Positions 1 through 7,901 of a DNA stretch of 19,057 nt are shown piece after piece (the stretch's first letter is position 1; every line of letters starts with the position of its first letter). Origin of the DNA: Beroe ovata (taxonomy: Eukaryota; Ctenophora; Nuda; Beroida; Beroidae); assembly GCA_946803715.1 (NCBI GenBank), contig CAMPET010000280.1:14616-33672 (forward strand), written 5' to 3'. The notes below the pieces were generated by a model. It saw only the letters and a program-made list of their open reading frames with translations. It had not been told where the DNA came from and made no database searches. The position numbers and the translations under genes were made by a program.

Positions 1-72
1 CTCTCCCCCTCTCTCCACGTCCCTCTCCCCTCCTCCAGCTCGTTCCTAATTCTCGTCATCATATCATCCCAG

Positions 73-228
73 GTGGGGTTTGTCTCGAGTATAATAATGG
101 CGTTTATCGTTAACCCCGTGTATGCAAGTACCTCCTTCGCCATCTCCGTCATGCTGTTCGTGTTCATCATGTTCCGAACACCGGGCTCCTCATGGGGCTA
201 TATCAGTCAGGCTCTCATCTTCCATCAG
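73..228 (+). CDS. SLC12A9: SLC12A9-like exon: last transmembrane helices
   Basis: The acceptor is ...atcatcccag and the donor CATCAG|gtacag. The exon is 156 bases, phase 0 on both sides. It encodes two hydrophobic segments and then the conserved [14 protein letters not shown]. The GTG at the exon start is an internal valine codon, not a start. A stronger-looking pyrimidine-rich acceptor ends at 38 and would add a few residues, but the protein match favours 73. Confidence 0.88.
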
Positions 229-3200
229 GTACAGCAGAGTACACTTGCCATATTCTCTGATTAACTATAGTAGTCTATCCGCGAACTTCCTCTTAGTCAA
301 TGACTTCTTATTTAAGCATACCTTCGTGAAATATCCATTTAAATATTATCGAAATGAAAACACGAGCTTTCTTTAATATAAGTAGCTCTCCATCATTTCC
401 TTCTGTATACAACATGACGACTCGTTACTCAACACTGCACCCCCCCCTTTCACTAGGTCAGGAAGTACCTGCTCATGCTGGATTCTCGGAAAGCCCATGT
501 CAAGTTCTGGAGACCTAGTATCCTGTACTTGTGTAAGAATCCCCGCTCCTGCATTCCTGCCCTCTCATTCCTCAATGACATGAAGAAGGGAGGATTGTAT
601 GTTATCGGTACTAATATCAGTGGTGATATTTCGGGCCCTGGTAAGGGTTTAATAAGTGTGTTCACTTTCTTCTATTATCTATTAAATGTTCAGTGTTTAA
701 GTTTCTATGATTTGCTTTGCGTTTCGTTACGGTGGTTGAGAATAATTCAAATCTCAACCAGATAATCCCAAAGAAGAATAATTGTGGATTATAATTTTCT
801 GTATTGACTCAGGTTTTGTTAAGAAGATAGAAGAGTGGAACCAAGCTTGGTTGAGTTTAGTTCACATGTTGGAAATCAAAGCCTTTGTCGAGACGACAGT
901 CGATCAGAACATAAGGAACGGAGCTCTAAATTTGATTATGGTGAGGGCCCAGGAATTCATTCCTCTTTTAGGAAATTACAGTACGTTATCGTTACGACAA
1001 AATTCCAAATTATCGGTTCTAGAATTACAAATATTTGGTCCCTTGGGATTCAGTGAAATGAAGTAGAAAATAAATAATTAATCGGCTTGTTATGTAATAT
1101 GTTCTGGTGTATGTAGGACCCCTCAGCCTTCCCCTTCGGTCATGATAATAAAAGTTAAAAGTTTTGTTAAAAAGCTTTTCCCTCCGTAGAATAAGCTGAA
1201 GGACAACTTGCACAAAAAAGGCAGATAAAATCACATGTCAAATCATTTCTAATCTAACCATTTGATGCATGTGTCTTTGTAGCTATAATATAATTTGAAA
1301 ATCAGCTACAATTGGGTATATAGCTTGCTTTATACCCAACTGCAGCTGAATTTTCAGCTTTTTCATGCGCCTGTCACACACAAATAATGACATTGTAGGA
1401 ACGCGCGAAACATCTAGGGGCTATGCACGCATTTATCAAACGCGCGTTCGTGACGTTCTGATCGTGTGCGCGGCGTTTATTTCATGTGCGCGCGCCAAAT
1501 TTCTGATCATGTCACCTGCTCTTGATCGATAGATAGATAATTAGCTTCAAGTTCAAATGCGTCTCCTATTTTCAGACTGCGGGTCTGGGCGGGATGACTC
1601 CGAACACCGTTGTTATCGGGTTTTACGACTCGGCCGAAGGAACAGATTTCCTGAACTCCTCGGAGAATATTCCAGTTTCACGGAGGAGTACCTTGATCAG
1701 GTTCCGACGAACCACAGCCTCATTGGAAAGGGGGAGTGTTGACAAGTAAGTATTAAAACAATTACTCGTAAATAGCAACATGAGTACCATGACTTGCGTT
1801 ATGAAGATTACACGTGTCCAGTTTTCCGTCGATTGAACCACACGAGCAAAGTGGGAGGATCGATATCGACAATTATATTGGTGTAATGAGAGATGCTATG
1901 GCACTTCGCAAGAACCTGTGTATATTACGACACTTTGACAAGCTGAAACACCCTACTCAGGATGGACCTCACACTCAATTTGTAGGTCAGTACAGGAACG
2001 AACGCAGCAGCTGCAGTGTGATATTGAGACTATGGTATGGAATGCCTAGCGTCACCTTCTAAATATAGAAGGTGACGCTCGGCAATTGGCATTCTATACC
2101 ATAGTCTAGACGTTAGATTATACTCTGCAGATGTGTGGCCCATTCCACCACACAACACGAACACACACATAGAGGATGACACCACCTCCATGTTCCTGCT
2201 ACAACTGGGATGTATTCTGCACATGGTGGGAAGTTGGGGTAATACCAGGTTACGAGTCCTGGCAACCAGCCCAACGACAGAGCTCGGTGAGTATTGTACG
2301 GGGTGGGTACTCAATAGTGGACACTAACGCTACTGGGCTTGTTGAGTAGGTGGGAGAGTGTACAATGAGCACTACTCATAACGAGGCAAATGAAAGGATA
2401 TTTCGGTAACAGTGAGATGTATCATTCTGAATCTATATATACAATAAACATCAAAAAGTATTATATCCGAACTGAACTAAAACATAAAATCTGTGACTTT
2501 GGCAAGCGATAATGATCAGGCGAAATTTCACCTCGTGCAAACCAGCAGAATATATTCACTTTGTGAAATGTTGCACACTCTTCCAAAACGTGTGTAACTC
2601 CTTTTCCTCAACGGCAGTGAGTAGATATTTCCACCACAGTTTAATGATGTCATTTACGGTGTGTAATGGACGGTCATAGGACAGGAGTTCTTTATCCGAT
2701 GGACGTGACGTCCACTCCCACGGCCGTGGGTCAGATCCACTTCGTGCAAAGTGGAAACTCCTCATCGGAAAGTACCGTTTCCTCCTCACGTTGAAACTGT
2801 ACGACAGGGGAATCCAATTGTTTCGGTCCGTAAAGAACCACCATAGTAACCGCTGATCATCGGGGCAGTCGACAGCTGACATTTCTTTCCACATTGCCAT
2901 GATATCAAAGTAGAGGGAAGTTTCAGGGACAAGTCCGACCAGCCCAGCATTGAATCCCGGATCGAGTGTACTGTGTGGAGCTCCGTATGACACTGCCACT
3001 TTCTGCGGTGCCAGACTGTCGAATAGCGTGTCGATGGGCGCGGTTGGGAAGTAGTCACTGTCCAGGTATATCAACTTGTCGTACTCTGTCATGTTGAATA
3101 CAAGGAGCCTTGTGTGAGTCCCTGAGATGCCTTTATTCCGTTCCTCACGGTCATATAACTTGTCCATATAGTTGCAATCAAGCCCCTCCGTGACTCTCAC

Positions 3201-5390
3201 TTCAAATCCCACTGCTTCCAGAGCCAATCTACCCTGCGAGCTCACTTGATCCGATACAAGGACAATTTTAGTGGTGATACATGACAGCTTTTCCAACATG
3301 TACCCCAGAACAAGGGTCGGAATGGCGTATTTGTCGTTGTTTAGCGCTGTTATCCACGCATATCTGGGATTATCGTCTGCTGCCGTGCACTCACTCTTGA
3401 AGTACTTCATGTTCATGGAATGAAGTGTCCACTCGTCCTCGGCTGTTATTCGGAACTGGGTATCCAGCCGCGACTCCTCCCAGGACATCATTTCAACTGT
3501 CTGGTAGAAGTACGTGGTAACTCGTGCGATGTTATCTGACATGGTCCAGATGAAGAAAACAAGGAGCAGCGTGCATGCTAAGAGGATACGTTTCTGATGG
3601 ATGTGCACCAGATTTAAACATCGTTCCTGGGTGAGCATGGCTGCTCTTCTTGATCTCGTATACTATCTACAGCAACATTCTGAGGAAAACGTACATTTCT
3701 GAGGAATATACAACTTGAGAGTAATGTTTTTTGAAAACTTGATGAGTAAAATCCCCGGGCTAGTTCTGACGAAATAGAGAAAGGAGAAATGAAATTCTAA
3801 AAAGAAAGCGAAGCAAAAGTTTTAACTTTTTAAAATCTTCCCAATGTTATAATATGTTGCTATGATACGTTGTCGTTGCCTATGGATGCTTATTGTGGAA
3901 AACAAGAAAACAGCTTTACAAAAAAAGGAAGCAGTTCGAATCAAATCAATACTATAAATAGTTGAAAACCCCATTTGGTTCCATAATCGACACTTATTAC
4001 AATACGATCAGTAACGCGCTTAAATCTCTTTAGGGTCAACTGAGAAGGTACAGCTACAAGGTATCCTGAAGATTCTCCGTATAGAAGCAGAAGTGCAGAC
4101 TATCGTGCTTCCGGATATGTTCACTAATAAAACTGATCTAGAGAGATATGAGTCACTCAACCAGACGATCAAAGAAAACAGCTCGAACACGGTAAGCTTC
4201 CTGGGCAGTGAAAACGCTACATTCCACGCGTTGAGGTATTTGACGTGGTAGTGACGTAGAGTGGTGTATACGTCATGGAATGTTGTTTTGTGGTGTTCTA
4301 TGTGCGAAGTGACACAGAGAGGGGGTGGAAATTTCGATTACATTTTGAGTGATCTCTATTGACACGGGTTTCAGCAAATTATATAAAGACTTGCTGATTG
4401 TGTTGATAATCCTGCTATGAAATAATGATCCAACTCCTAGCTCTAGTGGATCTGGTAGGATTGAAATGGTTGTTTGTGGTACACCACCAGAAAATTGTGT
4501 CGGAGCCGATGAAACAATAAGACAACAATAACGAAACAAACGACAACAACAACGCAACAAAATGACAACAATCTTGGTCCTTGTCCGCTAGCAAAAGTCG
4601 ACCAGAGTTACTAGACATCGATCAGAATGGAACTGCAAAGGCCTGCTTGACAATTTATTCCGTGAAACTGCGTACACATTGCACAACAATACACTTGTAT
4701 ACACAAGCAATGGCCTGCGCAGAGCAGGCCTCAAGGATAGGATCATCGTACACGTGCAGCTTGTTATTCATATATAATAAAACGGTCACGTGCCACCAAA
4801 ACGTGGCGATCACGTGATGATCGCTATTACATGATCGGTGTTCTACTTCTCCAACGGTTACGTGATAGATGAAACGTGATAATCACGTGATAATCACGTG
4901 ATAATCACGTGGTGATCACGGTGAGTGATCACGTGCCTCTGAGACATGATCATTGTTATCTAACTTATGGTTGGAGTCCCCCCCCTTACCCTACAGAACT
5001 GTGCTACCCTATGTTATACTGTGCTACACCCCGTGTTACACTGTGCCCTGTGTGTTACTGTGTTACACCCCGTGTTACACTGTGCCCTGTGTGTTACTAT
5101 GCTACACCCCGTGTTACACTGTTCCCTGTGTGTTACTATGCTACACCCCGTGTTACACTGTACCCTGTGCGTTCCTGTGCGCATCCTGTTCTACTAGTGT
5201 GCTCCACCCCGTGTGACTGTGTGCATCCTGTATACATTCTCAGGTGGTCACATTCCTGTACCTGCCCAAACCCCCGGAAGACGAAGAAGAGAACGGGGAG
5301 TACCTGGAGAAGCTGACTGTTCTCACTGACGATCTGTCGCCTGTACTCCTGGTACGGGGACTCAGCAAAGTTACTACTGCCGAGTTATGA
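73..5390 (+). CDS. SLC12A9: SLC12A9-like cation-chloride cotransporter family protein, 3' part (8 exons)
   Basis: Member of the SLC12 cation-chloride cotransporter family, closest to the divergent SLC12A9 branch, a multi-pass membrane protein. Exons read: 73-228, 457-640, 813-940, 1576-1745, 1822-1985, 2131-2286, 4034-4191, 5244-5390. All junction phases agree (0,1,0,2,1,1,0), giving 420 residues plus TGA. The first exon covers the final transmembrane helices and the stretch [14 protein letters not shown] typical of SLC12A9; next come [25 protein letters not shown] and [10 protein letters not shown], then [26 protein letters not shown]-like and VDVWPIP motifs, and the end [10 protein letters not shown]...TTAEL. 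These follow the order in vertebrate SLC12A9. The 5' half of the gene is left of the window. Intron 6 contains an antisense glycosyltransferase gene. SLC12A9 has been linked to lysosomal or endomembrane ion handling in vertebrates; its substrate here is inferred only. No canonical AATAAA was seen soon after the stop. Confidence 0.93.
457..640 (+). CDS. SLC12A9: SLC12A9-like exon: start of cytosolic C-terminal domain
   Basis: The acceptor cccccccctttcactag precedes [20 protein letters not shown], and the donor is CCTG|gtaagg. The exon is 184 bases, entering in phase 0 and leaving in phase 1. It holds the FWRP, NPRS and KKGGLYV motifs, the best conserved part of the SLC12A9 C-terminus. Confidence 0.92.
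813..940 (+). CDS. SLC12A9: SLC12A9-like exon
   Basis: The acceptor is tattgactcag and the donor ATTATG|gtgagg. The exon is 128 bases, phase 1 to 0. It encodes [20 protein letters not shown] and then a segment matching the 'W..LV....VKAFV..T....R.GA..L' region of SLC12A9. Confidence 0.9.
941..1575 (+). other. SLC12A9-like intron 3 with hairpin and CGCG-rich patch
   Basis: This is a 635-base intron with no coding sequence seen. It holds an imperfect hairpin at 1297-1355 and, from about 1398 to 1496, several CGCG runs (gaacgcgcg at 1398 and its inverse cgcgcgttc at 1441 form a further inverted pair). Confidence 0.6.
1297..1355. repeat. Imperfect inverted repeat (hairpin) in intron 3
   Basis: The left arm, 1297-1320, is gaaaatcagctacaattggg followed by tata. 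The right arm, 1331-1355, is its reverse complement with two substitutions and one inserted base. The loop is about 10 bases. Confidence 0.75.
1576..1745 (+). CDS. SLC12A9: SLC12A9-like exon: [16 protein letters not shown] segment
   Basis: The acceptor is ctcctattttcag and the donor GACAA|gtaagt. The exon is 170 bases, phase 0 to 2. It contains [17 protein letters not shown], the nucleotide-binding-like loop conserved across cation-chloride cotransporter C-termini ('MKPNTLVLGF'). Confidence 0.92.
1822..1985 (+). CDS. SLC12A9: SLC12A9-like exon with tandem donor
   Basis: The acceptor tacacgtgtccag has a weak pyrimidine tract. The codon across the upstream junction becomes AAT. The exon includes [19 protein letters not shown]. 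Two overlapping donors exist: gtaggt at 1982 and gtcagt at 1986. Only the second gives the phase 1 needed to read VDVWPIP in the next exon, so the end is set at 1985. Confidence 0.82.
2027..2107. repeat. Long near-perfect hairpin filling most of intron 5
   Basis: The left arm is 2027-2060 (agactatggtatggaatgcc then tagcgtcaccttct), the loop aaatat, and the right arm 2067-2107. The arms pair apart from one substitution and a 7-base insertion in the right arm. The host intron (1986-2130) is only 145 bases, so the hairpin is over half of it. Confidence 0.85.
2131..2286 (+). CDS. SLC12A9: SLC12A9-like exon: DVWPIP...[10 protein letters not shown]
   Basis: The acceptor is tactctgcag and the donor GAGCTCG|gtgagt. 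The exon is 156 bases, phase 1 on both sides. It encodes (V)[11 protein letters not shown], the [17 protein letters not shown] segment and then WGNTRLRVL, matching the SLC12A9 order 'VDVWPLNLL...LFLLQMATIL.M...W...RLRIF'. The next intron holds the antisense GT8 gene. Confidence 0.91.
2287..4033 (+). other. SLC12A9-like intron 6 hosting the antisense GT8 gene
   Basis: This is the longest intron of the host gene. Besides the antisense coding sequence, the flanks 2287-2555 and 3639-4033 are AT-rich and show no further exon. The 3639-4033 flank is presumably where the GT8 promoter or 5' UTR lies, but I see no definite core promoter motif. Confidence 0.75.
2556..3638 (-). CDS. Type II membrane glycosyltransferase, family GT8 (glycogenin-like fold), intronless
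   Basis: Single-exon gene of 360 residues on the minus strand. A short basic cytosolic tail is followed by a hydrophobic anchor (about residues 17-33, [18 protein letters not shown]), then a stem and the catalytic domain. The domain begins with [20 protein letters not shown] (93-112), typical of GT8 nucleotide-sugar binding. YLDSD at 191-195 supplies the DxD metal/nucleotide-sugar motif. [10 protein letters not shown] (229-238) and DQRLLWW (261-267) match the usual family motifs, and [12 protein letters not shown] (296-307) resembles the GT8 'HF.G..KPW' box. The anchor suggests the Golgi lumen; donor and acceptor sugars cannot be read from sequence. There is an N-glycosylation sequon at 182. 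The start is the first ATG in frame and lies directly before the anchor. The gene sits wholly inside an intron of the SLC12A9-like gene on the opposite strand. No AATAAA was seen within about 150 bases after the stop. Confidence 0.9.
   Translation of the reverse strand: MLTQERCLNLVHIHQKRILLACTLLLVFFIWTMSDNIARVTTYFYQTVEMMSWEESRLDTQFRITAEDEWTLHSMNMKYFKSECTAADDNPRYAWITALNNDKYAIPTLVLGYMLEKLSCITTKIVLVSDQVSSQGRLALEAVGFEVRVTEGLDCNYMDKLYDREERNKGISGTHTRLLVFNMTEYDKLIYLDSDYFPTAPIDTLFDSLAPQKVAVSYGAPHSTLDPGFNAGLVGLVPETSLYFDIMAMWKEMSAVDCPDDQRLLWWFFTDRNNWIPLSYSFNVRRKRYFPMRSFHFARSGSDPRPWEWTSRPSDKELLSYDRPLHTVNDIIKLWWKYLLTAVEEKELHTFWKSVQHFTK
4034..4191 (+). CDS. SLC12A9: SLC12A9-like exon
   Basis: The acceptor is taaatctctttag and the donor AACACG|gtaagc. 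The exon is 158 bases, phase 1 to 0. It encodes a helix-rich segment starting [20 protein letters not shown], equivalent to the 'LR.LLSQLRI.AEVQ.V' region, followed by a short polar linker. Confidence 0.87.
4751..4935. promoter_or_regulatory. Cluster of seven CACGTG E-box palindromes, partly an 11-bp tandem repeat
   Basis: CACGTG occurs at 4751, 4787, 4811, 4884, 4895, 4906 and 4930. The three at 4884, 4895 and 4906 are exactly 11 bases apart, in repeats of aatcacgtgat. Three of the seven have the longer core TCACGTGA (4810, 4883, 4894). CACGTG is the canonical bHLH-leucine zipper site (MYC/MAX, USF, MiT/TFE); GTCACGTGAC is the CLEAR element of TFEB-type lysosomal regulators. That this is a working enhancer is inference; it could be simple repeat expansion. 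Confidence 0.6.
5008..5190. repeat. 39-bp tandem repeat (about four copies)
   Basis: The phrase acaccccgtgtt recurs at 5026, 5065, 5104 and 5143, a strict 39-base period with few substitutions; a degenerate unit precedes and follows. Because 39 is divisible by three, all + frames stay open, giving false ORFs with 13-residue periodicity. Confidence 0.88.
5244..5390 (+). CDS. SLC12A9: SLC12A9-like terminal coding exon
   Basis: The acceptor tatacattctcag leads in phase 0 into [20 protein letters not shown], then [20 protein letters not shown] and TTAEL with TGA at 5388-5390. It matches the SLC12A9 C-terminus ('TFLYLPRPP..P..YL..L..LT..L.PT.LV.G...V..T.L'). Confidence 0.9.
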   Translation: MVTFLYLPKPPEDEEENGEYLEKLTVLTDDLSPVLLVRGLSKVTTAEL

Positions 5391-5541
5391 GAACTGCTGT
5401 GTTGTTGTAGATGATAATGATATGGGAGTGTTGTCATAGCCAGTCATGCAGCTCCTGTTATACTATACATATTATAATAAGCCCTTCCTAGGTTCACTAT
5501 TAGACGCACAGTGACTCAAGCCTCTATGGTTACTCACGATT

Positions 5542-5662
5542 ATAGGGGCTCTTGAGAATATTAATTTAGAATATGAATAGATCGAGGATCCTGAACTGAT
5601 ACTTCTTCTTACTGGGGTGCGATACTTGCCAAAGTAAGATTATGACCGATAAACCAATGAAC
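5542..5662. repeat. Diverged direct repeat, copy A
   Basis: Shares ggggctct, tagaatatgaatagatcga, ctgata, acttgccaaag and atgaccgataaacca in the same order with copy B at about 6174-6321. Small indels separate the blocks, indicating an old duplicated or dispersed repeat. Confidence 0.75.
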
Positions 5663-5883
5663 CGGGCTATCGACAATGGCCCATCCGTGAGGCTGTTGAT
5701 AAGTGATAACGGTCATGGAAGATATAAATCGATTGCGGAAACTATATTGGGCATAATATTGTATACCTACAATCTACATAACACTTGCGCACGCAAAGCA
5801 AACGAAATAAGCAAGGAAACTGTGTTTGTATTCCGATATCAAGATACATAAACAATAGCTGGCAGTATCTATAATAGTGACTC

Positions 5884-5925
5884 ATTGTATTGCGGCTATT
5901 GTATTGCGGCTATTGTATTGCAGTG
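5884..5925. repeat. 14-bp tandem repeat, three copies
   Basis: attgtattgcggct is repeated exactly at 5884 and 5898, with a third diverged copy at 5912. Confidence 0.85.
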
Positions 5926-6173
5926 ATAGTAACTTATTGTATGAACGTTGACCAATGGGAGGACCAATAATTGCATCATGTAATTGAGGTATGATCTACC
6001 TCAAGGTACACGATATTGTGTAAACAAAGAGAGATCCACTGTTATGTGAAGACCTCAGCTCTCTCAACTGACTTTGATACACCAGACACCTAATTAAGTA
6101 ATTAATTGATTGCAATTAACTATAGTGACTCTAGTAACACAAGGGCTGATCTAGATGGAGTTGCGCAAGGTTA

Positions 6174-6321
6174 GGGGCTCTAGAGTTATACACACCTAAA
6201 TATAGAATATGAATAGATCGAAGACCCTAGACTGATAGGTACTTCTCCTTATGCGAGTAACGAAACTTGCCAAAGATAAGATAACTTGCCAATGTAAGCT
6301 AATGACCGATAAACCATAGGA
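6174..6321. repeat. Diverged direct repeat, copy B
   Basis: Same ordered blocks as copy A at 5542-5662. Copy B has an internal partial reduplication: acttgccaaagataagat is followed by aacttgccaatgtaagct. Confidence 0.75.
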
Positions 6322-6396
6322 CGTCCCCCTCCACACACCTATTATAGGTAGTGCTAGTAGTAGGTACTCTATAGTGCTTCATGTCAGCGACAGTGT

Positions 6397-6535
6397 GTCT
6401 TTATGTGTCTTTGTGTGTGTGTGTGTGAGTGTGTGTGTGTTNATGTGTGTGCGTGTCTTTGTTTGTGTGTCTTTGTGTGTGCGTGTCTTTGTGTGTGTCT
6501 TTGTGTCTGTGTTTGTAGGTACTTTGTGTGTGTGG
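6397..6535. repeat. TG/TTTGTGTG microsatellite with one undetermined base
   Basis: A long run of gt and tctttgtgtg units with an 'n' at 6442. ORFs reading through it on both strands are low-complexity artefacts. Confidence 0.93.
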
Positions 6536-6609
6536 CTGTTCAAATTGTTGCAAAACTGTGCGAAAGCAACTCGAATAAGGTAATGAGCGGAGGACGAATG
6601 ACATTCTGT

Positions 6610-6860
6610 AGCACCTATAGTAGGATATATATACAGGGGGTGTATAGTAGGAAATATATTTTCTATTATGTAACTCATGAGGATGTCTCAAAAGTTGAAA
6701 TGTTGAAATGTAGCGGTAACAGTAGCTTGCTTTCCAATCGTTAATAATATGTATTGTTACATCACACCTATTCGGTGCGTATTGCCCAAATTTCACTCGG
6801 CTTCCCCTCGAGAAATATGGCCAAATACGCACCTCATAGTAGGAAGTATATTTCATACTT
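6610..6860. repeat. Interspersed-repeat-like segment with repeated tagtagga motifs and an imperfect hairpin
   Basis: gcacctatagtagga (6611) and gcacctcatagtagga (6829) are direct repeats, with a further tatagtaggaaatatatttt at 6643. Between them, 6774-6833 forms an imperfect inverted repeat with ends ggtgcgtatt and aatacgcacc. It is probably a degraded small non-autonomous element. Confidence 0.5.
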
Positions 6861-7166
6861 CTTTACTGCGAGGTTCAAGTTAACAGGAATAACAAGTAGC
6901 TACCTACCCACTGCAGTAGGCAGAGCAGTGAGTAGTGAAAATCAGGATGCTGAACAGTGAACGGTGTTCCCACTTCCTTCATATCAGTGTAATGCGAAAC
7001 CAGTGCATTAGGAACCTATTCTTCTTGGAAATAGAAGAATGTTATTGGAAATAATGAAATGTGATGGTCACCTGCCCACCTGGTGCTTGTGCCACGTGCA
7101 CTAAGAACGACCCTCAGCATCACCTATAATTACTGTATTAGCTGTACCTACCTTCATTGAGCAATA
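6861..7166. other. Non-coding spacer
   Basis: No gene recognised. There is a small perfect hairpin, attcttct/agaagaat, near 7018-7040. Confidence 0.5.
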
Positions 7167-7562
7167 TGTTGTACACCCCATGTACAATGTACAATGAGCT
7201 GTGTAAAATTTACGCTGTACAATACAAACGTACATTGTAATTGTGCTATGGAGGGTTTAGTAACGAGTGAAAAGTAAAAACCGTAAAATCATACACGGGG
7301 GGCCAAAGGCCCGAGTGAGTAATTTGGCATCATAAATTCGGGGATCCTCCTGATCCACATTAGGTGGATCCACACTAGGTGGATCAGGAGGGTCACTGAA
7401 ATCCAATTTGACCCCAGGTAAGCGCCACGTGGATCAGAGGGGTCACCTAAGATGAACCTTGTGATCCACATGTGGATCAGAGGGGGTCAAATTATATTTC
7501 TCAGAGATAAAATTCCGGGTGAGCCTTCTGATCCGCCATATTGTACAATGTACATTGTACAC
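7167..7562. repeat. Palindrome-rich repeat block (GTACA and TGGATCA families)
   Basis: Both edges carry tgtacaatgtac sequences (7181 and the perfect 20-bp palindrome at 7542-7561). Inside, units like gtggatcagaggggtca recur at 7379, 7429 and 7472, with an inverted copy at 7342-7359 and a perfect 18-bp palindrome at 7462-7479. It looks like a foldback or MITE-type element; the ends are not certain. Confidence 0.6.
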
Positions 7563-7840
7563 TCTACAGTATATAGCTTATCTAGATCTGGGAAACGAAA
7601 TGATGATGTGATGTAGGGATTTGTTTGAATTGAATATATTTGTGTATTGGGCTTATTGATTCGTGATATGGCTGTTTGAGCTGGATTTTATTCATTCTAT
7701 AGTTTTCAATTGACCTAACTTTATTTTTTGCGCCACTTATTTCATTCTGTTTACGTTTTTCGATTTTAATGATATCGTTGTGCAGAAAAATTATTTAATT
7801 CCTAAGATAATATTGTGATTCCTAAGAATGATATTGGTAC
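7563..7840. other. AT-rich non-coding stretch
   Basis: No gene, tandem array or inverted repeat of note was seen. Confidence 0.5.
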
Positions 7841-7886
7841 CTACCTAGTTCTGATTGTTGAAATTTGAACAATCAGAACTAGGTAG
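7841..7886. repeat. Perfect 19-bp stem hairpin
   Basis: ctacctagttctgattgtt at 7841-7859 and its exact reverse complement at 7868-7886 are separated by an 8-base loop. Confidence 0.9.
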
Positions 7887-7901
7887 TAGGTAAGGTTTTC
7901 A

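Larger units (their letters stand above)
4192..5243 (+). other. SLC12A9-like intron 7 (repeat- and E-box-rich)
   Basis: This intron of about 1.05 kb has no exon. In order it holds three TGACGT/ACGTCA-type sites near 4230-4275, a CAA-rich low-complexity stretch (about 4512-4575), a cluster of CACGTG palindromes (4751-4935) and a 39-bp tandem repeat (about 5008-5190). Confidence 0.7.
5391..6373. other. Non-coding stretch after SLC12A9-like gene, with a diverged direct repeat
   Basis: Presumably it begins with the 3' UTR of the SLC12A9-like gene. There is no canonical AATAAA; the closest is aataag near 5477. It contains the two diverged repeat copies listed separately, a 14-bp triplet repeat at 5884-5925 and an AT-rich patch near 6090-6120. 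I see no gene. Confidence 0.6.

Noticed and set aside
73-264. Apparent ORF starting at 73
   Set aside because: The GTG at 73 is an internal codon after a splice acceptor, and the part beyond 228 is intron.
2786-3058. Second minus-strand ORF inside the GT8 gene
   Set aside because: Alternative frame of the GT8 coding sequence without protein-like features.
3925-3950. gttcgaatc sequence resembling a tRNA B box
   Set aside because: No matching A box, acceptor stem or anticodon arm at proper distances.
4884-4935. Short spaced repeats that could suggest a CRISPR array
   Set aside because: 11-bp units without spacers, in a eukaryotic intron; simple E-box repeat.
4909-5316. 135-codon + strand ORF just upstream of the last SLC12A9-like exon
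   Set aside because: It is the stop-free consequence of a 39-bp tandem repeat, lies in an intron and is out of frame with the following exon.
6379-6856. ORFs on both strands through the TG/CA tract (up to 151 codons)
   Set aside because: Low-complexity dipeptide-like translation of a microsatellite with an undetermined base; no domain.
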